NCBI GenBank assembly: GCA_965178525.1
Contig: CBCXVS010000274.1
Coordinates: 1 to 10,411, forward strand
DNA from: CBCXVS01 sp965178525
GTDB taxonomy: Bacteria > Tectomicrobia > Entotheonellia > Entotheonellales > Entotheonellaceae
Reading direction: 5' to 3'
Length of the DNA stretch: 10,411 bases
Within the stretch, counting starts at the first letter, position 1, and each line of letters starts with the position of its first letter. This document shows positions 1 through 6,165 of this stretch, one piece after another. The notes beneath the pieces are model-generated. The model did not search any database. It was not told the origin of the DNA and worked only from the letters and a program-made list of their open reading frames with translations. A program made the translations under genes and the position numbers.

Positions 1-2
1 AG

Positions 3-113
3 GTCAATTCGTTTCAGGCTTTTGAGTTTTTATTTCAACAAGTTGTCGCCGAATCACGGGAGGAACTTCGGGCTAGACACGCAGCTTCAGAGAGTGTGAC
101 GTCAGATCGGTAG
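3..113 (+). CDS. C-terminal end of an unidentified protein (partial, runs off the window start)
   Basis: An open frame enters the window at base 3 and ends at TAG 111-113, giving 36 residues. The peptide looks coding and helical: an aromatic, hydrophobic start (FQAFEFLFQQ) passes into a charged segment (ESREELRARH). The stop lies 22 bases before the ATG of the propeller gene, so the two probably share a transcript. The fragment is too short to assign to a family. It could be a chance open frame, but its spacing to the next ribosome binding site and its composition favour a real gene end. Confidence 0.45.
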   Translation, partial: VNSFQAFEFLFQQVVAESREELRARHAASESVTSDR

Positions 114-135
114 GTTTTCCTAGGAGGACAGCATC

Positions 136-1110
136 ATGAATCACCATGTCACCATTTGCATCGGGACCCTTGGACAAGGCATCTGGCGCAGTACGGACAG
201 CGGCAACACCTGGGAGCGGGTCCGGCAGGGACTTTATTCGGAGAGTGCGGTACGGTCCCTCGTCGTGCATCCGCAGGACGCGAGCACAATCTATGCTGGC
301 GTTGACGACGGCATCTATCGGAGCACGGACCAAGGCGAGAGTTGGGAGCATCTAGAGTCGCCCATGGACGATATCCCCATCTGGGCCCTCGCCATCGACC
401 CCGCCGATCCCAATATCCTTTTCGCCGGCACCCGGCCTGCAGCATTGTTTCGGTCCAAGAACGCAGGCAAGACGTGGGACAAGTTGGCCGTCGACATCGC
501 GGCAGAATGCCCGAACGTGCGTATCCCCCGGGTCACGGCCCTGGTGGTGGATCCCTTGGAGCCCCGGAACATATGGGCCGGCATTGAGGTGGATGGGGTG
601 CGCCGGAGTCGGGATGGTGGCGACACCTGGGATACGGTCACCGGCGGCATCACCGATCCGGATATTCATAACCTGACGATTACGGTCGGGCCTCCCAAGA
701 CGCTTTTGACCATTACCCCTCGGGAAATTTTTGCCAGCACGGATGATGGCGTCACTTGGGAGCCGGTGGACGCAGGCCGACAGGTCGCCATACCCTACTG
801 CCGGGCGGTGGCCATCAAGTCGGACGACCCGCAGGTGCTCTACTTGGGAAATGGTGAGAGCGCCTTCGGTGGCACGGGAGCCCTGCACCGCTCGCGTGAC
901 CGCGGGCAAACGTGGGAGGCGCTGTCCCTCCCTGTGACGCCAAACGGGACGGTCTGGGACCTGGCCACGCATGCGTCTGATCCGAATTTTCTCCTGGCCA
1001 GCACCGTCAATGGCCAGGTCTTTTGCAGCGCCGATGCCGGTGCGTCCTGGAGCAAGTTGAATCGGGAGTTTGGGGAGGTCCATGCCCTGGCCTGGGTGGC
1101 CAACTCATAA
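136..1110 (+). CDS. Asp-box (BNR-like) seven-bladed beta-propeller protein
   Basis: This 324-residue protein carries seven Asp-box motifs of the form S-x-D-x-G-x-(T/S)-W, starting near residues 19, 63, 107, 158, 201, 253 and 298. The spacing of 43-52 residues implies one per blade of a seven-bladed propeller. Asp-box propellers occur in sialidases, glycosyl hydrolases, sortilin/VPS10 proteins and plant photosystem II assembly factor HCF136. The motif itself is structural and does not define an activity. There is no signal peptide or membrane segment, so the protein is probably cytoplasmic and the common label 'exo-alpha-sialidase' would be an over-call. The start ATG follows a strong ribosome binding site (AGGAGG about 8 bases upstream). 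It lies upstream of an LLM oxidoreductase on the same strand. The substrate or partner is unknown. Confidence 0.88.
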   Translation: MNHHVTICIGTLGQGIWRSTDSGNTWERVRQGLYSESAVRSLVVHPQDASTIYAGVDDGIYRSTDQGESWEHLESPMDDIPIWALAIDPADPNILFAGTRPAALFRSKNAGKTWDKLAVDIAAECPNVRIPRVTALVVDPLEPRNIWAGIEVDGVRRSRDGGDTWDTVTGGITDPDIHNLTITVGPPKTLLTITPREIFASTDDGVTWEPVDAGRQVAIPYCRAVAIKSDDPQVLYLGNGESAFGGTGALHRSRDRGQTWEALSLPVTPNGTVWDLATHASDPNFLLASTVNGQVFCSADAGASWSKLNREFGEVHALAWVANS

Positions 1111-1224
1111 CGTTTATGCTTACCCTTTAAGTTCCTGGACAAAATGAGCGACATCGTTTTTCCAGAGGAAAAATATGACGTTAATTCTGTTCGGGCACTG
1201 ACGTGAACACTGCAAGGGGGTCTC

Positions 1225-2112
1225 ATGCGTATTGGAGTCGCCTTTCCCACTACCGAAATCGGCCACGACCTCGGCGCCGTCCGCGGCTTTGTCCAGGCCG
1301 CCGAGGACTTGGGCTACGATCACATCCGTATCCTCGACCATGTTCTCGGTGCGGATCCGCAATACCACCCCGAAGTCGACTACTTCGCCTACACCCACGA
1401 GAGCGTGACCCACGAGCCGTTTACCCTGATGGCCTACATCGCCGCCCTCACCCGAAGCGTGGAGCTGATGACGGGCATTATCATCCTGCCCCAGCGCCAG
1501 ACCGCCCTGGTGGCCAAGCAAGCGGCAGAAGTGGACGTCCTCTCGGGGGGCCGGCTCAAGCTGGGTATCGGGATTGGCTGGAATCCGATCGAGTATGAAG
1601 CCCTGGGCGAAGATTTTCACGTCCGTGGACGCAAGTCTGAGGAGCAGATCGAGGTGCTGAGGGCGCTGTGGACGCAAGAAGTCGTGAACTACAAGGGGCA
1701 ATGGCACACGATCACCCACGCCGGCATCAACCCCCTGCCGATACAGCGCCCGATCCCCATCTGGATCGGGACGGGCCGGTCCATCCAGCCGGTGGCTCCT
1801 GACCGCGCCCTACGCCGCACGGGGCGCCTGGCGGACGGCTGGTTTAACCGCCTGTCTCCGCGCACGGGAGCGGCGCAACTCGCCTCTCGCGTCAACGCCT
1901 ACGCTCGGGAAGCAGGTCGGGATCCCGCTCGCCTGGAGATGGGAGGAAGTATCACGCTGCAGGCGAACGATCCGGAGCCGTGGATCACGGAGGCCAAAGA
2001 ATGGGAAGGTGTGGGGGCCAGTCACGTGACGCTGGGGTTCAGGGATGGGCCGGCTTCGGTTGACTACTATGTCGATTCCCTGCAGCGGTTCAAGGACCTG
2101 TACCCGGAATAG
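1225..2112 (+). CDS. LLM-class oxidoreductase, probably F420-dependent
   Basis: This 295-residue protein belongs to the bacterial luciferase-like monooxygenase superfamily, a TIM barrel that uses reduced FMN or coenzyme F420. Visible marks are the N-terminal strand MRIGVAFPTTEIG, the cofactor-region DH pair (residues 38-39), and the diagnostic LSGGRLKLGIGIGWN block (106-120). The helix RGRKSEEQIEVLRALW follows (134-149), and then a PIPIWIG strand with a GRLADGWF block. The pattern fits the subgroup usually annotated as 'TIGR03619-type F420-dependent'. The length is normal for that group. The substrate cannot be read; relatives reduce or oxidise alcohols, imines and activated alkenes. The start ATG has a purine-rich AAGGGGG site about 5 bases upstream. 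The insertion between PIWIG and the ADGWF block (about residues 178-192) is slightly longer than in typical members. Confidence 0.9.
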   Translation: MRIGVAFPTTEIGHDLGAVRGFVQAAEDLGYDHIRILDHVLGADPQYHPEVDYFAYTHESVTHEPFTLMAYIAALTRSVELMTGIIILPQRQTALVAKQAAEVDVLSGGRLKLGIGIGWNPIEYEALGEDFHVRGRKSEEQIEVLRALWTQEVVNYKGQWHTITHAGINPLPIQRPIPIWIGTGRSIQPVAPDRALRRTGRLADGWFNRLSPRTGAAQLASRVNAYAREAGRDPARLEMGGSITLQANDPEPWITEAKEWEGVGASHVTLGFRDGPASVDYYVDSLQRFKDLYPE

Positions 2113-2133
2113 GCCGTAGGAGATCACGCCCTG

Positions 2134-2175
2134 CCGGCATTGTCTGCCGGTCATCAACGCCCCCTGGGCGTTGAT
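2134..2175 (+). other. Two tandem hairpins in front of the quinone reductase gene
   Basis: Two perfect stem-loops follow each other with only two bases between them. The first has 6-bp arms CCGGCA/TGCCGG (2134-2139 and 2145-2150) with a 5-base loop. The second has 10-bp arms ATCAACGCCC/GGGCGTTGAT (2153-2162 and 2166-2175) with a 3-base loop. No T-run follows, so this is not a classical intrinsic terminator. It lies between the stop of the LLM gene and the next ribosome binding site. It may be a transcript-processing or 3'-end-stabilising element, or a Rho-related or attenuating structure. Confidence 0.6.
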
Positions 2176-2239
2176 AGCGGGCGTCGGCTGGGCGTGACGT
2201 GGCATCGGACGGAGACTGTAGAGAAGGGGAGGTGTAAAG

Positions 2240-3208
2240 ATGAAGGCGATACGGATACACCAAGTAGGCGGCCCAGAGGTCTTGACCTATGAAGACTGTC
2301 CCGCACCAACGCCAGGACCTGGCGAGGCCCTCCTCAACATACAGGCCATTGGCGTCAACTTCACCGATGTGTACACCCGCAGAGGTTCTACCCCACCCCC
2401 GAACCTGCCGATGACGCCCGGCCGGGAGGCGGCGGGTGTGGTCGCGGCGGTTGGCGCAGGCGTAACCAGCGTCAACGTGGGCGACCGCGTGGCCTACTGT
2501 AGTGTGACCGGTTCCTATAGCGAGCAGGCCGCCATCCCGGCCCACGTCCTGGTTAAGCTGCCCGAGGAATTAGACGCCAGGTCGGGCGCCGCCGTCTTGC
2601 TGCAGGGGATGACGGCCTATTACCTGGCGCATAGTACCTACCCCCTCAAGTCGGGGGACACGGCTCTGATCCATGCGGGAGCAGGTGGCACGGGCCTGCT
2701 GCTCATCCAGATGGCGAAGCGCGCGGGCGCGACGGTTTACGCCACCGTCTCGACCGAGGAGAAGGCCGCGCTGGCCCAAGAGGCCGGGGCCGATAGGACC
2801 ATCATCTATACCCGTGAGGACTTCGAGGCGGCGGTGAGAAAGGCCAGCGATGGCCAGAGCGTGCAAGTGGTCTATGACGCGGTGAGCCAGAGCACCTTTG
2901 ACCAAAGCCTCAAGTGCTTGGCCCGGCGGGGTTGCCTGGTGTTGTATGGGCAAGCCAGTGGGCCCGTGCCTCCGGTCGACCCGGCACGCCTGCAAAGTGG
3001 TTCGTTGTATTTGGCCCGAGCTGGCTTGGGCGACTACACGGCCAACCGAGAGGAGCTGGAGCGGCGCGCTGGCGAGGTGTTGGGTTGGGTTGCCTCGGGC
3101 GAGCTAAAGCTGCGCATCGGCGGGACCTTCCCGCTGGCTGAGGCGGCTGAGGCCCATCGCCAACTGGAGAGTCGCCTGTCCACGGGCAAGCTCCTCCTCA
3201 TCCCGTAA
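2240..3208 (+). CDS. qor: NAD(P)H:quinone oxidoreductase, zinc-independent MDR superfamily
   Basis: This 322-residue protein is a medium-chain dehydrogenase/reductase of the quinone reductase (zeta-crystallin) group. It would transfer a hydride from NADPH to quinones or related enones in the cytoplasm. In order it shows the GroES-like catalytic domain starting MKAIRIHQVGGPEVL, the NFTDVYTRRG substrate-side motif (40-49), P-G-REAAGVV (60-68), GDRVAY (81-86), the family motif LLQGMTAYYL (120-129), and the Rossmann glycine loop HAGAGGTG (145-152). The C-terminus LSTGKLLLIP is typical. The cysteine zinc ligands of alcohol dehydrogenases are absent. Length is normal. An AGGGGAGG ribosome binding site lies about 7 bases before the ATG. 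The exact substrate is unproven, and the gene symbol denotes the family rather than a proven orthologue. Confidence 0.93.
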   Translation: MKAIRIHQVGGPEVLTYEDCPAPTPGPGEALLNIQAIGVNFTDVYTRRGSTPPPNLPMTPGREAAGVVAAVGAGVTSVNVGDRVAYCSVTGSYSEQAAIPAHVLVKLPEELDARSGAAVLLQGMTAYYLAHSTYPLKSGDTALIHAGAGGTGLLLIQMAKRAGATVYATVSTEEKAALAQEAGADRTIIYTREDFEAAVRKASDGQSVQVVYDAVSQSTFDQSLKCLARRGCLVLYGQASGPVPPVDPARLQSGSLYLARAGLGDYTANREELERRAGEVLGWVASGELKLRIGGTFPLAEAAEAHRQLESRLSTGKLLLIP

Positions 3209-3420
3209 CCCGACAGACTCGTGGGACCGAACTCAAGTATACACGCGTTCGTGGGACGAGGGCGCCAACTTCGACTCGGCTGAGGCGCTCATCGCCGCAG
3301 GAACTGGCAGTCATAGCCCGAGAAGATCGCGTGCCTGAGCTGGCGCTGCTGGCTCGTGTCCATGAAGTCGCGCCTGTGTCACTGCCCACTCCACATAACC
3401 CGTGTTCGAACGCAGTTCTG
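3209..3420. other. 212-bp gap with no assignable gene; short direct repeat
   Basis: No start with a ribosome binding site and no recognisable protein is present. A 9-bp direct repeat TCGTGGGAC occurs at 3219-3227 and 3249-3257. A plus-strand frame running from about 3237 to the TGA at 3423-3425 reads like plausible but unrecognised coding sequence (for example ELAVIAREDRVPELALLARV). It may be the eroded tail of a lost gene next to the broken integrase. Confidence 0.3.
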
Positions 3421-4056
3421 TCATGAATTTACGAAACGCTCTACTCGTACAGGCCGACGGAAGTAAACCCAATGACTCCCACTTAAAGTGGGAGTCATTG
3501 GGTTCGCCTTATACGTGTCCAGAAGCCGCTCCCGTTCATCATCAGACAAAAATCGCACACGCCCTCGGGGTTCTTTGGGTTTGGATACCTTTGTCATAGG
3601 CGACTCATCTAGCCATCCCCACTCCTTAACAGTAACGGTGAACGCGTCCGACAGCGCAGCAAGGTAGCGATTCACAGTGGAGTTAGCCAGACTTCGCGCC
3701 AGGATGTCACGGTGTTCAGCAACCAGGGCTGACATGATATCAGCGAGCACGTATACACCCAACTGCTCCTTCCACCACCCCAATTGTTGCGTCTGCATGG
3801 TAATGGAAGACGTACTTTTTCCCGGCAGGACTTCACGCGTGTATCGATCGACCATCTCCGTCAGCGTGTGCCGCTTGGCTTCTGTAAGCTTGAAGTGTCG
3901 CCCTTCCTCAATGGCGGCTTCGGTTTTTTGTGCCCATTTTCGTGCGTCAGTTAAGCGTGTAAACGTCTCTGTTTGCGTCGGATAGCCTTTGCGCTGCACC
4001 TTGACGCGGTACGCGATTTTACCGTCTTTTGTGGTGCGTTGCTCGATAGTCGCCAT
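3421..4056 (-). pseudogene. Tyrosine recombinase (phage/island integrase), truncated before the catalytic domain
   Basis: The 211-residue frame starts like a site-specific tyrosine integrase. An N-terminal arm-binding-like segment (about residues 1-50, KDGKIAYRVKVQRKGYP) is followed by a SAM-like core-binding domain (about 62-150, with the conserved STVNRYLAALSDAF stretch at 126-140). The first helix of the catalytic domain follows (FLSDDERERLLDTYKA, 169-184). Family members then continue for about 150-200 more residues carrying the R-K-H-R-H/W-Y catalytic set. Here family-like sequence ends at residue 184, exactly where a 39-nt palindrome begins. The rest (27 residues, NPMTPTLSG onward) is palindrome-encoded or unrelated, and no catalytic residues remain. 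It is therefore inactive as a recombinase. The ATG has GGAG about 6 bases upstream. It lies downstream of tRNA-Ala on the same strand, the usual place for an island integrase, and its base composition looks lower in GC than the flanking metabolic genes. Confidence 0.85.
3466..3504. repeat. 39-nt near-perfect palindrome (19-bp arms, 1-base centre)
   Basis: The left arm begins AACCCAATGACTCCC (3466-3484) and the right arm is its exact complement (3486-3504), with a single central A at 3485. As DNA it could extrude a cruciform, and as RNA it would form a very stable hairpin. It sits inside the integrase frame exactly where homology stops. There is no flanking T-run in either direction. It could be a residual mobile-element end pair, a recombination or deletion scar, or an assembly or amplification chimera. 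Confidence 0.9.
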
Positions 4057-4250
4057 AACAGTCTCCGTTGTTGGCTCTGAAAAGTGTACTCAACATGCCT
4101 AGGAGGGAGACAATTATGGTGTCAGTGCACAGAAGAGCACTACTACATGGCATAGAGATGCGACACGAGTCAAAGAAAAGCCAGTGAAGATTGGTGGTAA
4201 AGCGTTGTGTGGTGTTGAAAAAGATTGTCCCATGAGTGTCCCATGGGGCA

Positions 4251-4283
4251 AAAGAAAAAGGGCTCATATTTCTGTAAGCCCTT
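4251..4283 (-). terminator. Intrinsic terminator of tRNA-Ala
   Basis: On the minus strand, 11 bases after the tRNA 3' end, 7-bp arms AAGGGCT/AGCCCTT (plus-strand positions 4277-4283 and 4258-4264) enclose a 12-base loop. They run straight into TTTCTTTT. The orientation matches the tRNA gene. Confidence 0.85.
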
Positions 4284-4294
4284 GATTTCTTTAG

Positions 4295-4367
4295 TGGAGC
4301 TGAGGGGGATCGAACCCCTAACCTCATGACTGCCAGTCATGCGCTCTCCCATCTGAGCTACAGCCCC
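4295..4367 (-). tRNA. tRNA-Ala(GGC)
   Basis: The 73-base minus-strand sequence folds as a standard cloverleaf. The acceptor stem is GGGGCTG/CAGCTCC, with the G3:U70 wobble pair that is the alanine identity element. The D stem is GCTC/GAGC and the anticodon stem is CATGA/TCATG with loop CTGGCAG, giving anticodon GGC. The T stem is AGGGG/CCCCT with the TTCGATC loop, and the discriminator base is A. CCA is not encoded. A promoter and a terminator flank it, so it is an independent unit. tRNA 3' ends are common integrase targets, and a broken integrase lies 238 bases downstream. Confidence 0.97.
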
Positions 4368-4389
4368 AAAACCACTTATGAGGGTTCCA

Positions 4390-4418
4390 AGAGTACTAAA
4401 GGGCAAAAGGATTGTCAA
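4390..4418 (-). promoter_or_regulatory. Sigma70-type promoter of tRNA-Ala
   Basis: On the minus strand a consensus -35 TTGACA (plus positions 4413-4418) is followed after 17 bases by TACTCT (4390-4395) as -10. Transcription would start near 4383, about 16 bases before the mature tRNA 5' end. Confidence 0.8.
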
Positions 4419-4537
4419 GGGCCAAGCAAGCTTTTGCAGCAGGTTGGGGAACGACGGCACCGGCGGGATCGCACAGCAGCGAACAGGCGGGTCCATGCGG
4501 AACCCGATCTCAGACCATGGCATCGATGAATAAGCCC

Positions 4538-4566
4538 TTGACAGAAATCGATTCTCCCAGTAAGTT
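4538..4566 (+). promoter_or_regulatory. Sigma70-type promoter of tRNA-Leu
   Basis: A perfect -35 TTGACA (4538-4543) with a 17-base spacer precedes TAAGTT (4561-4566) as a weak -10. Transcription would start roughly 10 bases before the mature tRNA at 4583. It is divergent from the tRNA-Ala promoter. The 119 bases between the two -35 boxes hold nothing else I recognise. Confidence 0.7.
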
Positions 4567-4582
4567 ATGCGCTCACATCCGT

Positions 4583-4666
4583 GCCGGAGTGGTGGAACTG
4601 GTAGACGCGCGGGACTCAAAATCCCGTGAGGGCAACCTCGTGTCGGTTCGATTCCGACCTCCGGCA
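4583..4666 (+). tRNA. tRNA-Leu(CAA)
   Basis: This 84-base class II tRNA has acceptor stem GCCGGAG/CTCCGGC. The D arm has the leucine-type TGGTGGAACTGGTAGAC. The anticodon stem CGGGA/TCCCG holds loop CTCAAAA (anticodon CAA). A long variable arm (TGAGGGCAACCTCG) and the T loop TTCGATT follow, and the discriminator is A. CCA is not encoded. No clear terminator is seen downstream. Confidence 0.97.
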
Positions 4667-4834
4667 CGCCCAAAATCAACGGCTTATGAGTCTCTATCAT
4701 GCCCCTTATGCTCCTGTATTTTTGCCCCTGTCCGTGTTATGTCCGTGTTTGGCCTGGCGTTGCTGTGCGAGGTATGCTTGCGTCTGCGCCAGGGTGTTGT
4801 GCGTATCACGCTCCAATGACATGTCCCAGCTCGT

Positions 4835-5065
4835 GTGCCATGGGTGCGAGGCTTGAAACAGACACACAAGATTGACTTGGAATCGACGACGAACCAAGCA
4901 GGCCAGGGATTTCAAGTGATTCCGTGGCGTTGGGCGGCGGAGCGGACGTTTTCTTGGCTGCTCAATGATCGTCGTCATAGTCGGGACTATGAGAGATTGA
5001 CAGTCAACAGCGCGGCGATGATCCAAGTGAGCATGATTCGCCTGTCGCTGAAACGGCTGTCGTAA
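4835..5065 (+). pseudogene. IS5-family transposase, C-terminal fragment
   Basis: Only the last 60-70 residues of a DDE transposase survive. GFQVIPWRWAAERTFSWL and the DYERLTVNSAAMI-to-SLKRL tail match the conserved end of IS5-family (IS427/IS1031-like) transposases. In those proteins the glutamate of (V/A)ERTF is the E of the DDE triad. Recognisable homology starts near 4853 (THKIDLE); the two aspartates and the whole N-terminal part are missing. The TAA stop is followed directly by the element's right inverted repeat. It is a dead remnant. What lies left of it (4667-4834) holds no recognisable gene. Confidence 0.85.
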
Positions 5066-5085
5066 GAGTTTTACAACAGATTCTA
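5066..5085 (+). repeat. Right terminal inverted repeat of the IS5-family remnant
   Basis: GAGTTTTACAACAGATTCTA directly follows the transposase stop. Its form (GAGTTTTrCAACAG..TCT) is that of many IS5-family ends. The complementary left end does not occur in the window, so this is a solo 3' end. Confidence 0.65.
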
Positions 5086-5086
5086 A

Positions 5087-5173
5087 CTGCTGGGCGAGGG
5101 CAATCACCTCCACTTCACCGATGTCAATCGATTGCGCCCAGGTGGGAAGTGGCGATGGCAAGGTGACCGAGTG
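5087..5173 (-). pseudogene. Possible short coding remnant beside the IS end
   Basis: Reading leftwards, an open minus-strand frame gives a protein-like stretch (GIHSVTLPSPLPTWAQ, then SIDIGEVEVIALAQQLE) that runs into the IS right end. The frame stays open through the antisense of the IS fragment to 4706, where a second plausible stretch (HNTLAQTQAYLAQQRQ) appears. The IS may have split an older gene. I do not recognise the product, there is no good ribosome binding site, and a chance open frame is possible. Confidence 0.25.
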
Positions 5174-5210
5174 AATGCCATTCGGGTCTGACCCATTTTC
5201 GGCATTTTTT
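5174..5210 (+). terminator. Intrinsic-terminator-like hairpin, plus orientation
   Basis: Arms AATGCC (5174-5179) and GGCATT (5201-5206) enclose a smaller GGGT-CTG-ACCC hairpin and run into a six-T tract (5205-5210). It would stop plus-strand transcription coming from the IS remnant before it opposes the minus-strand nuclease gene. The bulky loop lowers confidence. Confidence 0.5.
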
Positions 5211-5243
5211 CAGCAGAATGTTCGGCGATGAACCGCCCACGCT

Positions 5244-5867
5244 CTATCTGGAAGCGTACAACCGGATCACCTGGTCACGGCACTGCGCCAAGACAAAGTG
5301 GAGCGCCGCCCCTAGATTGTCGACATCTTCCAATGTAAAGGAGCGCAGGTCCTGGGTGAACACATCGTTGTACAGCTGCCCGAACTGCCAGACTTGGCCA
5401 TTCGTCGTGATCCCGTAGACGGTCTGATCCGGGACGTCGTTGAGCTTCTGTGCCGCCAGCATGGCCGCCAAGCACTGCCCCCAACCCCGCGTGAAGTCGT
5501 CTTTCTTGGCCTCCACCACGAGCAGGTAAGGTTGATCTAAAATGAGCGGACCAAGGGGCGACCGGCGGGCCACCAGATAATCAGGTACACCCGATAAATC
5601 CGTATCATATGCCATGGGCTGATGGCTCCAGAGCGTCAACGCCTCCAGATACGCACGCCACACTTCGCGCAGGAAGGGATAGATCAAGGTTTCACAGGCC
5701 GCTGCTTCAGAGCCATCGAAGGGGACCTCGCGCAGTGTGAAGTCTAACTCCGCCCGGAAGTAGTCGCCAAGAGGGGAAGGACGTGGCATGACGAAGTTTT
5801 CCCGGCGGAAATGGATCTGAAAGGGACGGGCCACATCCGCCACCGATTGATAGTTGACAAACGGCAT
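5244..5867 (-). CDS. Stand-alone PD-(D/E)XK nuclease-fold protein, cyanobacterial type
   Basis: This protein has 207 residues from ATG 5865-5867; an upstream in-frame GTG at 5936 would give 230. I prefer the ATG because GGAGAGG lies about 5 bases before it and because relatives I recall begin with a similar M-x-FV-x-(Y/F) stretch. Key parts, numbered from the ATG, are a helix with a conserved Glu (CETLIYPFLREVW, E59), SGVPDYLVARRSPLG with the motif Asp at D96, LLVVEAKKDDF with E119 and K121, and then GWGQCLAAMLAAQ with Q131. This is the D...E-x-K plus Q arrangement of the PD-(D/E)XK superfamily and resembles the N-terminal domain of type I restriction HsdR subunits. The C-terminal half (TVYGITTNGQVWQF) is also typical. 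No methylase or specificity gene is nearby, so it is an orphan of unknown substrate. Nuclease activity is inferred from the fold only. Confidence 0.82.
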   Translation of the reverse strand: MPFVNYQSVADVARPFQIHFRRENFVMPRPSPLGDYFRAELDFTLREVPFDGSEAAACETLIYPFLREVWRAYLEALTLWSHQPMAYDTDLSGVPDYLVARRSPLGPLILDQPYLLVVEAKKDDFTRGWGQCLAAMLAAQKLNDVPDQTVYGITTNGQVWQFGQLYNDVFTQDLRSFTLEDVDNLGAALHFVLAQCRDQVIRLYASR

Positions 5868-5923
5868 CACACCTCTCCAAAAGAAAGACGGTCGATCATC
5901 CTTGGCCTCGACTTCTTCCCCAT
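5867..5923 (-). CDS. Possible 18-codon leader overlapping the nuclease-fold gene start
   Basis: The sequence encodes MGKKSRPRMIDRLSFGEV and a stop. Its ATG has a strong AAGGAGAGA ribosome binding site directly upstream. Its TGA shares one base with the ATG of the next gene (TGATG), a classic translational-coupling arrangement. The nuclease gene's own ribosome binding site lies inside the end of this leader. It may be a real regulatory leader, or a coincidence arising because the same bases were once the N-terminus of the longer GTG-started form. Confidence 0.35.
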   Translation of the reverse strand: MGKKSRPRMIDRLSFGEV

Positions 5924-5982
5924 TCTCTCCTTTCACTGGTCATCCCAGCATTTCGAACCGTGCGTTCCGGACAATGTCAGCG

Positions 5983-6012
5983 TTTATATCATCTGACGTG
6001 TCATGGTTGCAA
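5983..6012 (-). promoter_or_regulatory. Candidate promoter of the nuclease-fold gene
   Basis: On the minus strand TTGCAA (plus 6007-6012) and TATAAA (5983-5988) are separated by 18 bases. The -10 matches consensus in five of six positions and the -35 in four. Transcription would start about 50-55 bases before the leader ATG. Confidence 0.5.
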
Positions 6013-6071
6013 GTCGATCACGAGACACCCGGAGTCAGCAGCCATGGGATGAAGGCAGGCTTGCCATGACG

Positions 6072-6100
6072 TTGAGCGCCATGACCGGATGCGATACAAT
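6072..6100 (+). promoter_or_regulatory. Candidate promoter of the proline racemase-family gene
   Basis: TTGAGC (6072-6077) and TACAAT (6095-6100) have an ideal 17-base spacer. The -10 matches in five of six positions and the -35 in four. This gives a leader of about 60 bases before ATG 6166. Confidence 0.6.
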
Positions 6101-6165
6101 GGCTACCCAATGACGCGAGGCGGCATACACACGGATAGGCCCGTCGTGGTTTCGAGGAGTTCCTC

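Noticed and set aside
352..1083. 243-codon minus-strand frame opposite the propeller gene
   Set aside because: The plus-strand frame holds seven regularly spaced Asp-boxes and a strong ribosome binding site; the antisense frame shows only GC-driven low-complexity sequence.
136..1110. Calling the propeller a sialidase
   Set aside because: Asp-boxes are structural; there is no signal peptide and I could not identify the arginine triad or the FRIP motif of true sialidases.
1120..1180. Short minus-strand protein-like stretch (NDVAHFVQELKG) after the propeller gene
   Set aside because: Too short, with no start, ribosome binding site or recognisable family; treated as ordinary intergenic sequence.
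3466..3504. Intrinsic terminator
   Set aside because: No T-run follows the palindrome on either strand, and it lies inside the integrase frame.
4170..4700. 176-codon minus-strand frame across both tRNA genes
   Set aside because: Its EVGIEPTRGCPHGILSPAR segment is the antisense of tRNA-Leu and its MGERMTGSHEVRGSIPL segment is the sense of tRNA-Ala, both well-known false protein signatures.
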